From Phanerochaete sordida (lineage: Eukaryota; Basidiomycota; Agaricomycetes; Polyporales; Phanerochaetaceae), in contig BPQB01000002.1 of NCBI GenBank assembly GCA_019973155.2, positions 620,001 to 684,000 of the forward strand: a stretch of DNA of 64,000 bases. The letters run 5' to 3'. Shown here one piece after another: positions 1 to 11,621 of the stretch; position 1 is the stretch's first letter, and the number at the start of each line of letters is the position of its first letter. The notes under the pieces were generated by a model. The model did no database searches and was not told the origin of the DNA. It was given only the letters and a program-made list of their open reading frames with translations. Position numbers and translations under genes: made by a program.

Positions 1-409
1 TTGCTCACCTTTGCTCAGGCTTGTCCTTGGACGCTGCCTTTGCGGACCGACGGCCCCGAGGGGACTTCTCCGGTGAAGCGACAGCTGGCTTGCTGGAGTC
101 GTCATCAGAGCCTGCGGTGCGAGGCTTGGACGCTTTGGCCTTCTTTCCCTCCTCAACAGACTGCGCCTGCGCTGGCGCCGGCTGAGGGGGACGCTGCTGC
201 TTGCCCTTCGGGGACCTTGCTGCGCGGGCACCAGACTGCGACTGTGGCCGCGACTGATGTTGCTGAGCAGGCTTGGAGAGCGAAAGCAGGCCAGGTGTCT
301 GGGTTGAGCGAATGACGACCGGAGCGGAAGGGAGCCGGCTGTGACTCGGGCGCGGAAAATGCCCTTGGGGAGACGAGAAGAGCGTTACTGGCTTCTGGAC
401 AGCCAACAT
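1..409 (-). CDS. N-terminal part of an unrecognised basic, proline-rich protein (runs off the window)
   Basis: The minus-strand frame opens with ATG at 409 and stays open to the window edge (134 codons seen). The start reads MLAVQKPVTLF and is followed by a conserved-looking TPGLLSLSKP segment and then a low-complexity region rich in Pro, Gln, Ser, Arg and Lys. No folded domain is visible and the composition suggests a disordered nuclear or RNA-associated protein. I dimly recall similar N-termini in unannotated basidiomycete proteins and assign no function. An intron near the edge cannot be excluded because the C-terminus is missing. Confidence 0.6.
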
Positions 410-2727
410 GGTGGTCGGGGATGGCGGAGGATGTCGAGAGGGATGTTGAAGCCGAGACGGCGGAGGATGCTGCGGGGCGGGGGGGCGGGGGGCGTTGAGG
501 ACGAGCAGAGGAACGAGGCTGGCGAGTTGAAATGTGGGAGGTGCAAATCGGTCGCTTTCGTGACCCCCATCCTATCAGTCCGCCCGTTTCAAACTCCGCC
601 TCGAACTTTGCCGTCACTTTACCCGCCCGCCGGCCGACCGCACCACTCCTGCGCCGTATCCGCCTGTCCTCGCCACACAATTATTCGGTGCGAGCCTGCC
701 GTGGGTGACTACACGAGTATCTCAAGCAATCGCCAGAGCACACGTAGCGACGGTGCGACGAGATATCGTGCGCTGGACAACAGCAAGGCTCCGGGCGGTG
801 GCCCCTGAGCTGGTCCGTTCCGGCGACTGGGCCGAGCTCTGGCCTCCTCCCGATCAGAAGCCACCTGCCATAACAGGTATCCGGCTATACAGGTGACTGA
901 TGGCCTGCCTTATCCAACCAGGCGCCCGTCAAATTGCTCGGGGCATCGGCCGCTCTCACTCCGTCCCGCCAGTTTTCTGTCCTTCCGCTCTCCTCGCTTT
1001 GCATTGCCTCGTGGCCCTGGCCCATCTTCACAAGCCAATACAGAGTTTCAGGCGACGCTTTGCCTATCCTCATACTGCGGTGAAGAATCCGTCTATTGTG
1101 TCCGCATATCGTCCTGGCAGTGCCCTGTCGTCCGCTTCTACGCTCGCTATTCAATCCCCAGATGCCCCCGACCTTCCTCGACGACGCACACCAAAGAGAG
1201 CCGTCCTCGCTCGCACGCAAGTCTTTTGCAGAGTTTGATACACGACGTGCCACGGGATCTGTTCGAGAGCGCTCCTCCGGCTCTGCATTGTTCTCGTAAG
1301 CTGTTCATGTGCCCTTGTTGCGCCACGGCTATCAGCCTATCACGTCCAACTACAACGGAGACGTCGACCGTTTCGACGACCCTGCTCCCACGCCAGCCCA
1401 ATCAGGCTGGCCCACCGCCTTGTCTGATCCAACAGGTTACAAACGCCGCCATTCGCGTCGTCGCCCTCGAGAGCCGCGACGCATGCACTGCCAGCGAGAC
1501 GCGCCAGCGACGAGTGCCCGCGGTCGCATCAGCGAGCTGTCAGCCCTCCAGCCGGGCCTGCACTGGCCCAGGCAGCGAGCCCTCTCGACTGCGCCCGAAG
1601 TGCCCACGGTGCGGGCCCGTGCCTATCCTGGCGATCTGCGTGCAGTGACGACATGCGCGGTGCACGCCATTTCACACCGGAGCGCGTCTGGCCCTGCCCT
1701 CGGGCGAGCTCTCTCGCGTCCGCCCGCCGCCCCTGCCGACTCTAACTGCGGCAGCGCTCGCTGCCCGCGACGACGTCCGCGCGCGGCGGCCTGGCCGCGT
1801 GCGGCGTCGCCTATTGTGCGCAGCGGGCGTCGTGCGCCACGACGGTGATACAGGGCCAGACAATTGCCCCTCAATTAATCGAGCGCACCGCCTCGCAACG
1901 GCCGCCGAGAAGCACACACGTAGAGGTAAGAGTGACCGCGCCGTCCCCACAATAGGCCCGGCGTTGAGTCGTCCAAACAGCCGGCGGTGGATCGCGGTGG
2001 ATCGTCGTCGCGCCGATGAGACAAGGCCCTGATGGGCGCGGCCGCCTAGGGGAGCACGCAGGCGCAGCTCTGCCCGGATGCCCCCGCGGGTGGCGTGCGC
2101 TGGCGGTGGGGGCCCCGTCCGCGGCACGCGCGCGAGATGGCGCAGGGGCTTACGGCACAGCGTGGGCTGGACCCGTCCCGGAGATGAAATCGATGGACGC
2201 GGACGGATGCGTGCGCAGGCTGCGTGCATCAGAGCCCGCCACGCCGTGGGAGCGACGGGCCTCGCCGCGCGATTGTGCGGCGGACGCAGTTGCTGCAGGC
2301 CCAGAGGTGCATCGGATGGGACGGCTCGAGCCTCGGAGGCTGGTGTCGGATCCGGACACGCGATGGGAGATCGTGCGTGGCTGCAGACGTGGCCGCCTCG
2401 TGCGTCGACCGCCGAGTCCGAGCTTCGGCGGCAAGAATAGCGCGGCGAAGGTGGCGTCGGGAGCCACATGCGCAGCGCGGAGGCTTTGCGGCGGGGCCGA
2501 CGCTTTGGAAATGGTGGCGCTGTACATGGCTCCAAATCGGGCAGGTGAGTAGGAACGCCCGCTTCTGCGACTCGTACTGGTGCTTGCGAACTCGTAGTTT
2601 TGGCCGGGGTGTTTTTGTAGCTTACGCTAGTAATATAAGTACACCGTATCGTATATAACATATGGTAGTTGGCGCGTGGCCCGGATACCAAACGCGACAA
2701 GATCTGTAAGGTACACAAACGAGGCCG
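410..2727. other. Gene-free stretch, GC-rich
   Basis: Several open frames over 100 codons lie here on both strands. They overlap one another, have random-looking Arg/Ala/Pro-rich composition, show no domain motifs and cannot be joined into a spliced model. The stretch is probably the promoter region of the partial gene at 409 plus intergenic sequence downstream of the F-box gene. Confidence 0.5.
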
Positions 2728-4524
2728 CTAGACTTTGGACTGGCCGGAAAGTAAATCCTCGATGGCGTGCGGCGCACTATTGTGTCCAGACGAGCTCGAT
2801 ACCGCCGCCTTGTCGGCTTCCACAAACAGCGGGATGAGCCTGTTCACCTCAGCGAGCTCTAAGTTCTCTTCGTATCCCACCAGTCGCACATTGGGGAAAA
2901 CGCCAGAGAGGAGTGCGGCGAGACGAGCTGGGTTATCGATATGTGCTTCGCCTATGCTCAGCGTCTCGAGCGGCGAAACTGACTGCGTCGAGGGCGAGCG
3001 TTTTGCGAGGACCTCCAAGCTGACTTCAGGGTCGAGATTGAGCGCGAATTTTTGGAGGCGGCGGCATGCAGCGAAGGGGAGGAGGCCCGCAGCCCTGGTA
3101 TTGGTGTAATCATAGCCGTAGTGCTGCCCAAGCTCCAGGCAGGCGATGTCCGGCCACGCTGCGGGGATGAGCGCGAGGGCGTCTGCCTTCAGGCTGACCG
3201 GGTACGTGCTCAGACAGAGGCGCTGCAGCCCGCGCAGAGGCAGGAGGGCGCGCAGGCTGTCTGCGGCGAACCTGAACTCGGGCAACCGCGCGCACTTGTC
3301 GTCGGTGTCCATTATGATATGGCGCACGCTCGGAATCTGCGCGAGCGCCGCAGTGACCTGGGTGATGTATCGGGGTGGTCCATCTTCGGTGGCTTCCGCC
3401 GGCACCACGGGCGGGGCCTCGTCGCCGAACGACCATTCGCCAAGTCCAAAGATGATGAAGACTGACTTCACGGGACTTCGGCGGATGGCGCCCAGGAAGC
3501 CGACCACAGCATCTGGGGACTCGGAGGGCACTCGGAGATCCAGGTCGTGAAGTGCGGGGAAGGGAATACGGCCCGCATGATGTCCAACGAAAGAGTCATA
3601 AGAGTAATTGGAGTCCATGACAAATCGAAGAAACTCCAGCATCGGTAACGATGCAAGGATCTGTACGCTCGTCGGTATGAGCGCGTCTAAGTCGATGACA
3701 GTGAGCTGGTCGTGGCGGAGAAGTACCGCATTCAGGCCCGACTCTGCCGCAGTCCAATTAACGGGCTTGGGTTCGTCGTAGTCCATGTTGTTGTCTTCAT
3801 CGTCGTCTTCATCGCCGTCCTCATCGTCGTCCATGTTGTAGTCTTCATAGGCTCTGTGTGTACCATCGTCTTCATTGTCAAATGATTCCATCATGTTCTC
3901 GAAAAAGTCCGGATGCGAGGAATATCCCAGCCGGCGAAGTGAAGGGCGCTCAAGCATCACGTTGAAGAACGCGGTGGGGTTCATGTGGCAGTTGCTCGAG
4001 ATGAGCACATCCTGGACAGCAGGAGGAAGGAGCTTGCCCCATCCAGCGCCAAGATCGACGTGGTCGCCACACTGGAAACTGCGGAGCCCGGGCAGAGGGT
4101 AGGGGCCGGGATAGGTTTTGCACAGCTTGTGCAAGACCTGAACGTGGTAGACTTTAAAAGATCGCCTCTTTATGAGGATAGAGGAGATCCGCTTCGCATG
4201 GTGCTGGAAGCGAAACCACTCATCGCCCTGCGGCGCCTGGCCAATCATCTACGCGCGAGGTGGTCAGCTTTCAAGTTGCACCAGAACGACTGCAAGCGTG
4301 CCGCGTACCAGACCATAGCGCTCGTGTTGAGATAGAACGTGCTCGGGTAGCAGGCGCAGGAGCGGCTCTATGTCATCCTCAAGAGCCTCCCATAGTGCGT
4401 CCATTGCCGGTTCGTAGAAAGCGCGGCAGGTGAGGCCGAAGTTCAGCTGAGGGGCGTGCGTCTTTTCGTCGTGGTATGAGGCGATATGTCGGACGAGCTC
4501 CGCGATAGAGAGGCAAGGATGCAT
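2728..4524 (-). CDS. F-box-like protein with acidic insertion (first of a tandem pair)
   Basis: Two exons: 4524-4309 and 4248-2728, with a 60-nt GTACGC...TAG intron at 4249-4308. The product is 578 aa. Residues 1-72 hold an F-box-like segment (LTCRAFYEP, MDALW), the usual start of the large F-box/leucine-rich families of Agaricomycetes that recruit substrates to SCF ubiquitin ligases. After the intron comes DEWFRFQHHAKRI, which aligns with DEWDRFRHHAKRV in the neighbouring gene and fixes the splice. The rest is irregular leucine-rich sequence. An Asp/Glu-rich insertion (plus-strand coordinates about 3770-3900) is missing from the neighbour. Substrate unknown. Confidence 0.82.
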
Positions 4525-4775
4525 GGTGGCGACGCGAAGTTGCTGAAAGCGCGGAGGAGGGGACTGTTCTATGTTCGTTGACGTTCAACGTAACGTTCAG
4601 CGCTCACTCACTGAGGTATTAGGCGCCAGGCTCGGATCCGAACGTCTGCTCTACACAAGGCGAGTCAAGAAAAGAGACTGGACTGAGACGAAATAACAGT
4701 GCGTCATACGTAAGACATGGTCACATCACTGGGTATCCACTACTCTCCTCAGCACGCCGCCAACCGGTCTACCGT

Positions 4776-6481
4776 CTACACCTCGACTTCGCCCATAATC
4801 AAATCCCGGACGGTCCACGACGAGTGCGGGCACTGCATCGCCTCCCCATAGTGTGGCCGGAGCGGGCCAAACGCGTTCGACCTCTCGAGCTTCTCCGCCT
4901 TCGCGAACAGAGGCAGGAGCGTGTTGACCTGCGCGAGCTCCGGACGCGTTTCCCGTCCGATACAGCGCCACGCGTTCTCCGAGACACGCGCCGCCGGGAA
5001 CGCGCCGGATACGAAGGCAGCGAGATGCGCAGAGTTCTTGATCTCTGAGTTGCCCACGGCCAGGACCTGGAGTTTGGACGTGGACTGGCCCGCGCATGGA
5101 CGCTTCGCCAGAGTGCTGACGTCGATGTCGCCCCCGATGCGGACGCCAAGGGTCTCGAGCTTCGGGCATCCAGTACTTAGCGGAAGGAGGTCTTCTGCGT
5201 TGAGGTGCGGGACTTCGAGAGGACAATTGTGGCCGAGCTTGAGAACTTGGATGTCCGGCCATGCAGCGATGATGCGTCTGAACAGGGCAGAATCGAGGTA
5301 TACAGGGTGCTTCGCCATGCTGAGCGACGTGAGGAGAGTGAGTCGGAAGAGAGGCTCAATCGTCTGCGTGTCGAACACCAGCGCTGGTGATTGGTAATGT
5401 TCGCCTGAAGCCCAAAAGCTGACTCTTCGCAAGGTCGAGAACTGAGCGAGTGCTTCTGTGACGGTATTTATGTACCTTGGCTGCGTTGAAACGAGGGTGG
5501 TTTCTTGAGGCCCGTTCAACTTTTCATCGCTCAGGCCGAAGGTGATATCTATCCTCTCGAGGCGACTGCGGTGAATGACGTCTAGAAAGGTGCAAAGAGA
5601 CTTGCAAGTTGCGGCAGGTGCAGTCAGATGCAGCGTCTTGAGGGCAGGGAATGGAACACAGCCTATTTCTGATTGGGACAGCAGGATGCGGTAGTCGGTA
5701 CTGGTGTCCAGCTCGATTCCCGCCATCTCTAGCGCAGGCAGGGATGCGAGATGCTGTATGGTCGTGGTGAAAAGCGGTCCTACGCGAACGGCGGTGAGAT
5801 TTTGGAGGTGGGTCACGACCCAGTTGAGGTGCGACCGAACATAGGCCTGGTCTACGCTCCAGAGCTCGCGCTCGTCGTAGTACAGGCGTTTGAGCTGCGG
5901 GCGTTCGGTGAACGTATCGAGGAAGGCCATGGCATTGTACTCATCGAATTGTATCATTGAGGCCTCTACCAGAGTTGGCGGTAAGAGCTTGCTCCATTCA
6001 TCGTAGAGACATGCGCCATCGTCGCACTTGATAGCACGAAGATTGGGTAAAGGGTAGGGACCTGGATAGATTTGACAGAGCTTCTCGAGGGCCTCGGAGT
6101 TCACGCGAAAAGGCTCCTCGTCATAGATGCTCAGGAAGCGTACACGCTTGGCATGATGGCGGAAACGGTCCCATTCGTCGTCTCGTGGGGTACCCGTGAT
6201 GTTCTGCAAGGTAGTAGTGAATTCTACGCATGTCCATAAACACGCGAAGCACGTACTATTCCCATTATCTCGTCGCGTTCCAGCACGTTCGCTGGAAGGA
6301 GGAGAAGTAACGGTTCGATATCTTGCGTCAGACTTCTCCACAACGCGTCCATCGCAGGCTCGTAGAAGCTGCGGCACGCCAGAGCGAGGCTCAACAGGGG
6401 TGCGTGCGTTGGCCCACGGTGCGAGGAGGCGATTGTTCGTACAATCTCCTCTATTCGTAAGCAGCGATGCATTGCGAGCAC
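4776..6481 (-). CDS. F-box-like protein (second of the tandem pair)
   Basis: Two exons: 6481-6257 and 6203-4776, with a 53-nt intron (GTACGT...TTGCAG, 6204-6256). The product is 550 aa. The N-terminus carries the same F-box-like segment as its neighbour (LACRSFYEP, MDALW), and the body has scattered LRR-like strands such as LPLSTGCPKLETLGV near the C-terminus. Start at 6481; a second in-frame Met three codons downstream matches the neighbour's first Met and is an equally good start. Same strand, same intron position and phase, and only about 250 bp of spacing indicate a tandem duplication. The acidic insertion of the paralog is absent. Confidence 0.82.
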
Positions 6482-7069
6482 TGGGGGTTGATGGAGGGTA
6501 GAAATAGTGTAGTGCGAGGATGAAAGCGACGAGTAAAGCTGAAGAGCGCGACCTGTCGCGACTCGCTAGACGCGCTGAATTACTAGCGCGCCTCCACGGT
6601 CCACAGGGAGGTCCTGCAGTCATAGGGCTTGCTAATGTACTGCGACTTCACGCCTGTAGTTGATACGTTCTAGCCACGGTACTGCGGTCCTCAGGTAGAT
6701 ATTCGTTTGAGACCTGGTCTCGTTCAGTCTCAGTTTGTGCTTCATGGCTCAGCACAATTAAAGTCTGGCTTGAAGTCGTCTTCAACGTCGAGTCGGGGTA
6801 AATCTACTCCTACAGTCAACGCATTGAGAGATGGTACTGATAGCTTGGGCTAGTTGTCGCATGACCAATTTCCGGCGCCGTCTGTGATGGTCGTGGTGAA
6901 GCATCCAACATTATCATTACTCGCGGTCGAAGGCGCAGAGCTTGATCACGACCCATAGCGTCGGCCAAATTTCGATCCACGTGCATCGTTATAATCGAAA
7001 GTGTTTGGTTCCTACAGTACAGTTGCCGTCTGAGATTCCACTTGAGATACTCGTATTGTGTAGGCTCCT
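6482..7069. other. Intergenic, nothing seen
   Basis: Upstream region of the F-box gene ending at 6481 and 3' flank of the prenyltransferase gene. No supported gene, repeat or RNA was found. Confidence 0.5.
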
Positions 7070-8341
7070 TCAGTCCTTCTTCATCTCCAGAGCCTCTTTG
7101 ATACGGAAGTCCCAGTACCTGCGGGAGATTAGTCGACGACGCTCAGAAAATAGGCTAGCCAACATACTTCTTCCTCATAGTATCATGCTGGTTCGCCAGA
7201 GCCTTCCACAAGTCGACCGCCTTCGTGACGGACTCTCCGCCGTCCCGACCATATGCCTCTGCCAGGAAGTCCATCGCCGACACACTCGGAAGGTCCGCGT
7301 CAGACGACGGCTTCGGGTTGTCCAGGTCTATGACATCGTCATCGTCCCAGGGCGCACGGCGGACGGTGTACGGCTGCGCGAACTCTGCCTGCGAGCTGAA
7401 TGGCGTCTTGGCGAACTCGAGGATGCCGCGCAGGTAGTTCCACGCAGACGCATTGTTCGGTGCGAGCGCGATCTTGCCCTTGACGTACCTGAAGACCGAG
7501 CTGAAGCACATGTAGTATGCAAGGGCGAGGGTCACGCACCTTGTCTCCCTCTGCGACACCTCTGCGCCCTCCGCCGGGGTAGCCTGTGCACGTGAACCCC
7601 GTCCAAAGACGACAAAGTATCGGTGATGCCACGCCGAGTTGTTACGCACGTCCTCCTGGAGGAGGTCATCGACGTAGGGAAGCTCGCCGAGCCAAAGCGC
7701 GGGATCGTCGAAGTGGGCGAGCAGCCATTGGCGGTAGCTCCAGGTGTGGTAGTTCTTCGTATCGACATCGAGCACGCGCGCGATAAATTCGAGTTCGGCC
7801 TGCGCGGTGTCGAATGGGTCCGCCGCAGGCACGCTGCCCGCGGTGAGGTGCGTGATGAGCAGCCGACGGTGGTGCCAAACCTGGTACGTCTTCATGTTGT
7901 TCACCGCGAAGTCATCCATGAGCCGCAACTCCGAGTGGAGAGGGGCATTGAGAGCGAGGAGCGTGCGATACCGGTACTGCCTATGCAAGAGTTTACGCTG
8001 TCGCCAAAGGTATACGCAGGACAGCTACTCACCATGCAGAGTAATGCGCAGGATTCATCTTGATGATCTCCTCCGTGAGCTCCAGCACCCGCTCGCTCGT
8101 CTCGCCAGTCTTGACGATGCCTCGGAAATAGTCCGTGGCATCCTTGTCTTGGAGACCGAGAGGTCAGGACGCTTGTAAACAGCAGTTTGTGCACAGTGGG
8201 CTCACATTCGGGCGTGTAGAAGATGGGCGCGATGGGATTGCTCACGCCTTCGTATTGCGGTATCGGCGTGACATCCGTCCAGTCCGGTCTCTCGCAAAAA
8301 AGGAGAGGTCCAGTGTCTTCATCACTCTCCACGTGTGACAT
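7070..8341 (-). CDS. RAM2: Protein farnesyltransferase / geranylgeranyltransferase type I alpha subunit
   Basis: Five exons: 8341-8206, 8147-8033, 7980-7540, 7488-7168 and 7118-7070; introns of 58, 52, 51 and 49 nt. The product is 353 aa, the usual size for FNTA/Ram2. It contains five PPTA-type tetratricopeptide-like helices with the N-x-x-x-W-x-x-R signature: NPAHYSAWQYR, MKTYQVWHHRR, TKNYHTWSYRQW, NNSAWHHRYF and NASAWNYLRG. The alpha subunit pairs with either beta subunit to attach farnesyl or geranylgeranyl groups to CaaX proteins such as Ras, Rho and fungal mating pheromones. The last exon gives the expected end, YWDFRIKEALE. The 51-nt third intron has no in-frame stop, so its removal rests on family similarity (RYVKGKIALAP). 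Confidence 0.93.
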
Positions 8342-8629
8342 TAGGGCTGGCGCGACGTCGTAGGTGGTGGAGGTTGAGAGCGAAGATGTAGATCATGGTG
8401 GTTTATTGTTGACCACCTTCAGGGGCATGTACATAATCAAGCGAACTTACTTTCAAACGTTTTCATCTGACAAGGGGCATATCACTCGCAGTTTGACGGA
8501 ACATTTTGCGGGGCACTAAGATAATACGACACGGCAGGTAATAGCACAACTCATAACGACAAGTCCACAGTGCAAGGGAGAGGAGGCTTTGAACACTCGA
8601 GAACACGGAAACGTATGTAGACAACACGA

Positions 8630-10092
8630 TCAAGCAGCAACGGCGGGAGCAGCGGCAGCAGAGGTGTAATCCTAGTTCAGAGGTGAGCGTTGTGATGGTG
8701 CTGATCTTGACGAAGCATCCCACCTCCATCTCGGCATCCAAGTCAGCAGCGGTCTTTGGCTGCCTCTCGTTCTTGCGCCTGGGTGCGGCAGCGCCGCCAC
8801 CGCGTCCCCTGCGAGGGCGTCCACCGGTCCTAAATGCCACACATGAGCTCATGATACAGACGCGGAGCATAGAAACCGCGGGTACAGACCTCGGTGCGGA
8901 CTCGACAGGTGCAGCGGCAGGGGGAGGGGCGACGCGAGCGGCGAGGGAAGCGGCAGGTGCGGCGCGCGTAGGGTCGACGACGATCTCGATCTTCATGGGG
9001 CGTTCTGTTGTTGACAAGAACATGGTGACGAGACGAGAGGAGGAAGCACAATTCGTCAGTTGCTGTTCAGCGAGACGGAAGCAAGCAAAAGTAACAATAT
9101 TGAGGTCTTGTCGAGCGCCGTCGGTCGTCTGCAGGAGGGGGAGAGACAGACTGGGAATGCGCCAGCGAGCCACGCTGCGGACACAGCGAAGGCGGCTGTC
9201 CAACCCACCAACCACGAAGGGCTGTGAGCATCGGAGGCCATAGACGCACGTCTAGATCGGACATGGTATGACAACGAGGATGATCAAGCCTCGCTGAGTA
9301 CTAGTCGACGATCTTGCTATAGACGATCTTCAGCGACGAGGCTCCGAGGTCCACTGAAGGATCGGAAGAACTCGATGGGCGTATCCGACCGGCCACATCT
9401 GTGTATCTTCGTCGACATCCCGGATTGCTCCCGGCCAGTATCGCATGGAACGCAGCGCATCACCGCAGGCGTCCTCCCGCAACCCGCGAACCCCGAGTCG
9501 TGGACAGTGGAGGCGCAAGGCAAGAAATGACGGATCGAAAGAAAGCAGCCGATACTAACTCCCATCAATGAGGCGGTTGTTGTATTGCTGGAAGGCCTTG
9601 GTGCCATCTCCCCTGCGAGAGAAGTGGACGGCGGCGACACCCTTGGAAAGACCTTTGTTGTCGTAGTGGAGGGTGACATCGCGGAGAGGGCCGACAGTGG
9701 TCTGGAAGAGCTCCTGTTGGAAAAAAAAGTAAGTACGTTGAGGAGACGGGAAGCCGCTGAGACCACTGACCCTAATTTGTTGCTCGTTCACGTCGGGAGG
9801 CAGGTTGGAGACGATGATCTTGTCGGCGGGCTGAGGAGCGTTCGAAGCGGGAGCGACCTTGACACCGTTCGCTGCGGGCGCGGTAGCACGGGCGCGAGTG
9901 ACTGGGCTGTTGGTAGTTCCAAGGACCTGCGCCTTAGCCGACTGGCGACGGGGCGGGGCACGACGGGTCTTGGGGCGAGAGGCGATGATCTACGACATGA
10001 ACATCAACAACGTCGCTCTTGCTGGCAAACAGGAGGTGGCGTAGCACGCAACCATCAAGAACGGTACTGACATCGTCGAGGCTCTTATCCAT
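8630..10092 (-). CDS. YRA1: ALY/REF mRNA export adaptor
   Basis: Six exons: 10092-10072, 9989-9771, 9713-9560, 9004-8890, 8829-8724 and 8671-8630. The product is 218 aa. It starts MDKSLDDII (the conserved N-box of ALY/Yra1), followed by an Arg-rich linker, one RRM (from DKIIVSNLPPD through ELFQTTVGPL to KGVAAVHFSRR and MKIEIVVDP), an RG-rich stretch and a C-terminal box DLDAEMEDYTS. ALY/REF binds UAP56/Sub2 and Mex67 in TREX and hands spliced mRNA to the export receptor. Four of five donors are weak (GTCAGT twice, GTTAGT, GTCTGT). The third intron (9005-9559) is 555 nt, about ten times the local norm, and retaining it gives a TAG two codons after the junction. It diverges from the Pol III subunit gene. 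Confidence 0.92.
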
Positions 10093-10408
10093 GATGTCCT
10101 AGGCAGTTAAAAAAGGTATGTAAGATGAGTCTAGGACGTCTGGGAGGGCGTCGAGGAAGGATGGTGACGAGGGATGGTGGTCGTTGTTGGTTGAGTCTGC
10201 GAAGCGCGCCAGGTTTGTTATGTCCTCTTTCGGAGTTACAATACGGCATTTACATCTTTGTTAACGAACTGTTACCGTTCTTTTATCAGGGCTTACCACG
10301 CCCTTGTGGTGAACCCCGATCACCAGTCCTAGTAATCCCACCTCGCCTCCTCCACGAACTGCCGCATTCTTGGCTTGGGACTGAACCGCTCATTTCAGGA
10401 AATCCATA
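10093..10408. promoter_or_regulatory. Bidirectional promoter between ALY/REF and the Pol III subunit gene
   Basis: A 316-bp gap separates two divergent start codons (10092 minus, 10409 plus), so both promoters must overlap here unless a transcript starts inside a gene. No clear TATA box on either side, as expected for housekeeping genes. The shared control is inferred from layout only. Confidence 0.5.
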
Positions 10409-11327
10409 ATGTCGAGAGGAGGTCGTGGCGGTGGCCGAGGGGGCCGAGGGGGCTTTGGCGGAAGAGGCGGATTTGGTGGAGGATCGACGCTCCCCCCAAT
10501 GGGCCTGACGTTCGCGGATATACAGAACTTGTCCAGAGATGAATCCCAACTATACCCCGTACGTGACGGAGTGGTTTGCTACTATACAGTCAACTCATAA
10601 GCTCTGTCCAGCCTTTAGAGCCACTTCCTCTGCTCACGGAATACAGCAAGGAAGAGAGGGAGATTGCTCAACTTCAAATTGGCTTCGCGAGTCGACTTCG
10701 TCAGTCTGCGTACTATATCGTCGAGACCACCAAGTCGACCGGTGAGCAGACAAAACTATCATCGCAAAATGGCTGTCTCACCTGTCACCAAGGGTAGATT
10801 TGCCCCGATATTCGGACAAATACAGACCGTCGCCCACGGCTCAACCAACGCTGAAGCGTAAAGACCTGCATCAGCCGTTCTTCCCGCAGGAGATATTCGA
10901 TGACTACTTCAACCCTAAGAGACGAAGGGCTGGTATGTATTCATTCATCTCGCTCTGACCGGTCCTGACCGTGTGGCTAGCCGAGCGGAAGTCAGTCAAG
11001 AAGATCAGTCTGGACAAACTGGTTGACGACGCGGCAGATGCGGTGCGCCTGCTGTGTTTGAGTCTGGATAATCACTGTGCATTTACAAGATTGTTGCAGG
11101 AACAATCCGATGCCGAGAGGTCAGAAGCAGGCTCAGAAATCGTTGAAGAGGATTACGACGTCGATGAAGAATATGACAATGATTACGCGGAGAATTACTT
11201 CGACAATGGAGAAGGCGATGACGATGACCTCCAGGGAGGTGGAGGAGATGAAGGGGGCGGTGGTGAGTTGATTGCTTTCTTCGCCTTCGCAGCGGTTCTT
11301 GACGGGTCGTGTGCAGACTATGACTAG
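10409..11327 (+). CDS. RPC31: RNA polymerase III subunit C31 (Rpc31/POLR3G family)
   Basis: Six exons: 10409-10558, 10612-10741, 10798-10932, 10981-11042, 11100-11262 and 11317-11327; introns of 53, 56, 48, 57 and 54 nt. The product is 216 aa. It has an N-terminal Gly/Arg-rich stretch, then the family core (LPPMGLTFADIQ, LPLLTEYS, SAYYIVE), a KRKDLHQPFFPQEIFDDYF segment and a strongly acidic tail rich in Asp, Glu, Tyr and Gly that ends GGDYD. This matches Rpc31/RPC7, part of the C82-C34-C31 initiation subcomplex that transcribes tRNA and 5S genes. Introns 4 and 5 are multiples of 3 without stops, so their removal is inferred from donor and acceptor quality and the family pattern. Confidence 0.9.
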
Positions 11328-11621
11328 ACTAGTTCAGCACAACGAAGTCCTACAAAAGTATCTCAAAGCATCTAATGGAAGCGTCTCAAAGATCTACTGT
11401 TCACTTGTCGATGCAGCGCCAGGTTTCTGACGCCGCCCAACATTCGTCTCGTTTGAGCCTTCTCATTGTTTTCAACGACTTCGGCGCTCGTACACGTGGT
11501 GACTGATTGCCGTCTAACCTCGTTGCAGGCCGCATACACAAGTGCAATCTCGTTTTTATATCGGGGCCTTTCTGCTTCAAACTTGCACCTCCACCGACGA
11601 AGCTGCGCCACTCAGTCAGAA

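Noticed and set aside
1672..2718. 348-codon minus-strand frame
   Set aside because: Arg/Pro/Ala-rich, random-looking, overlapped by equally long frames on the other strand, no domain and no plausible start context.
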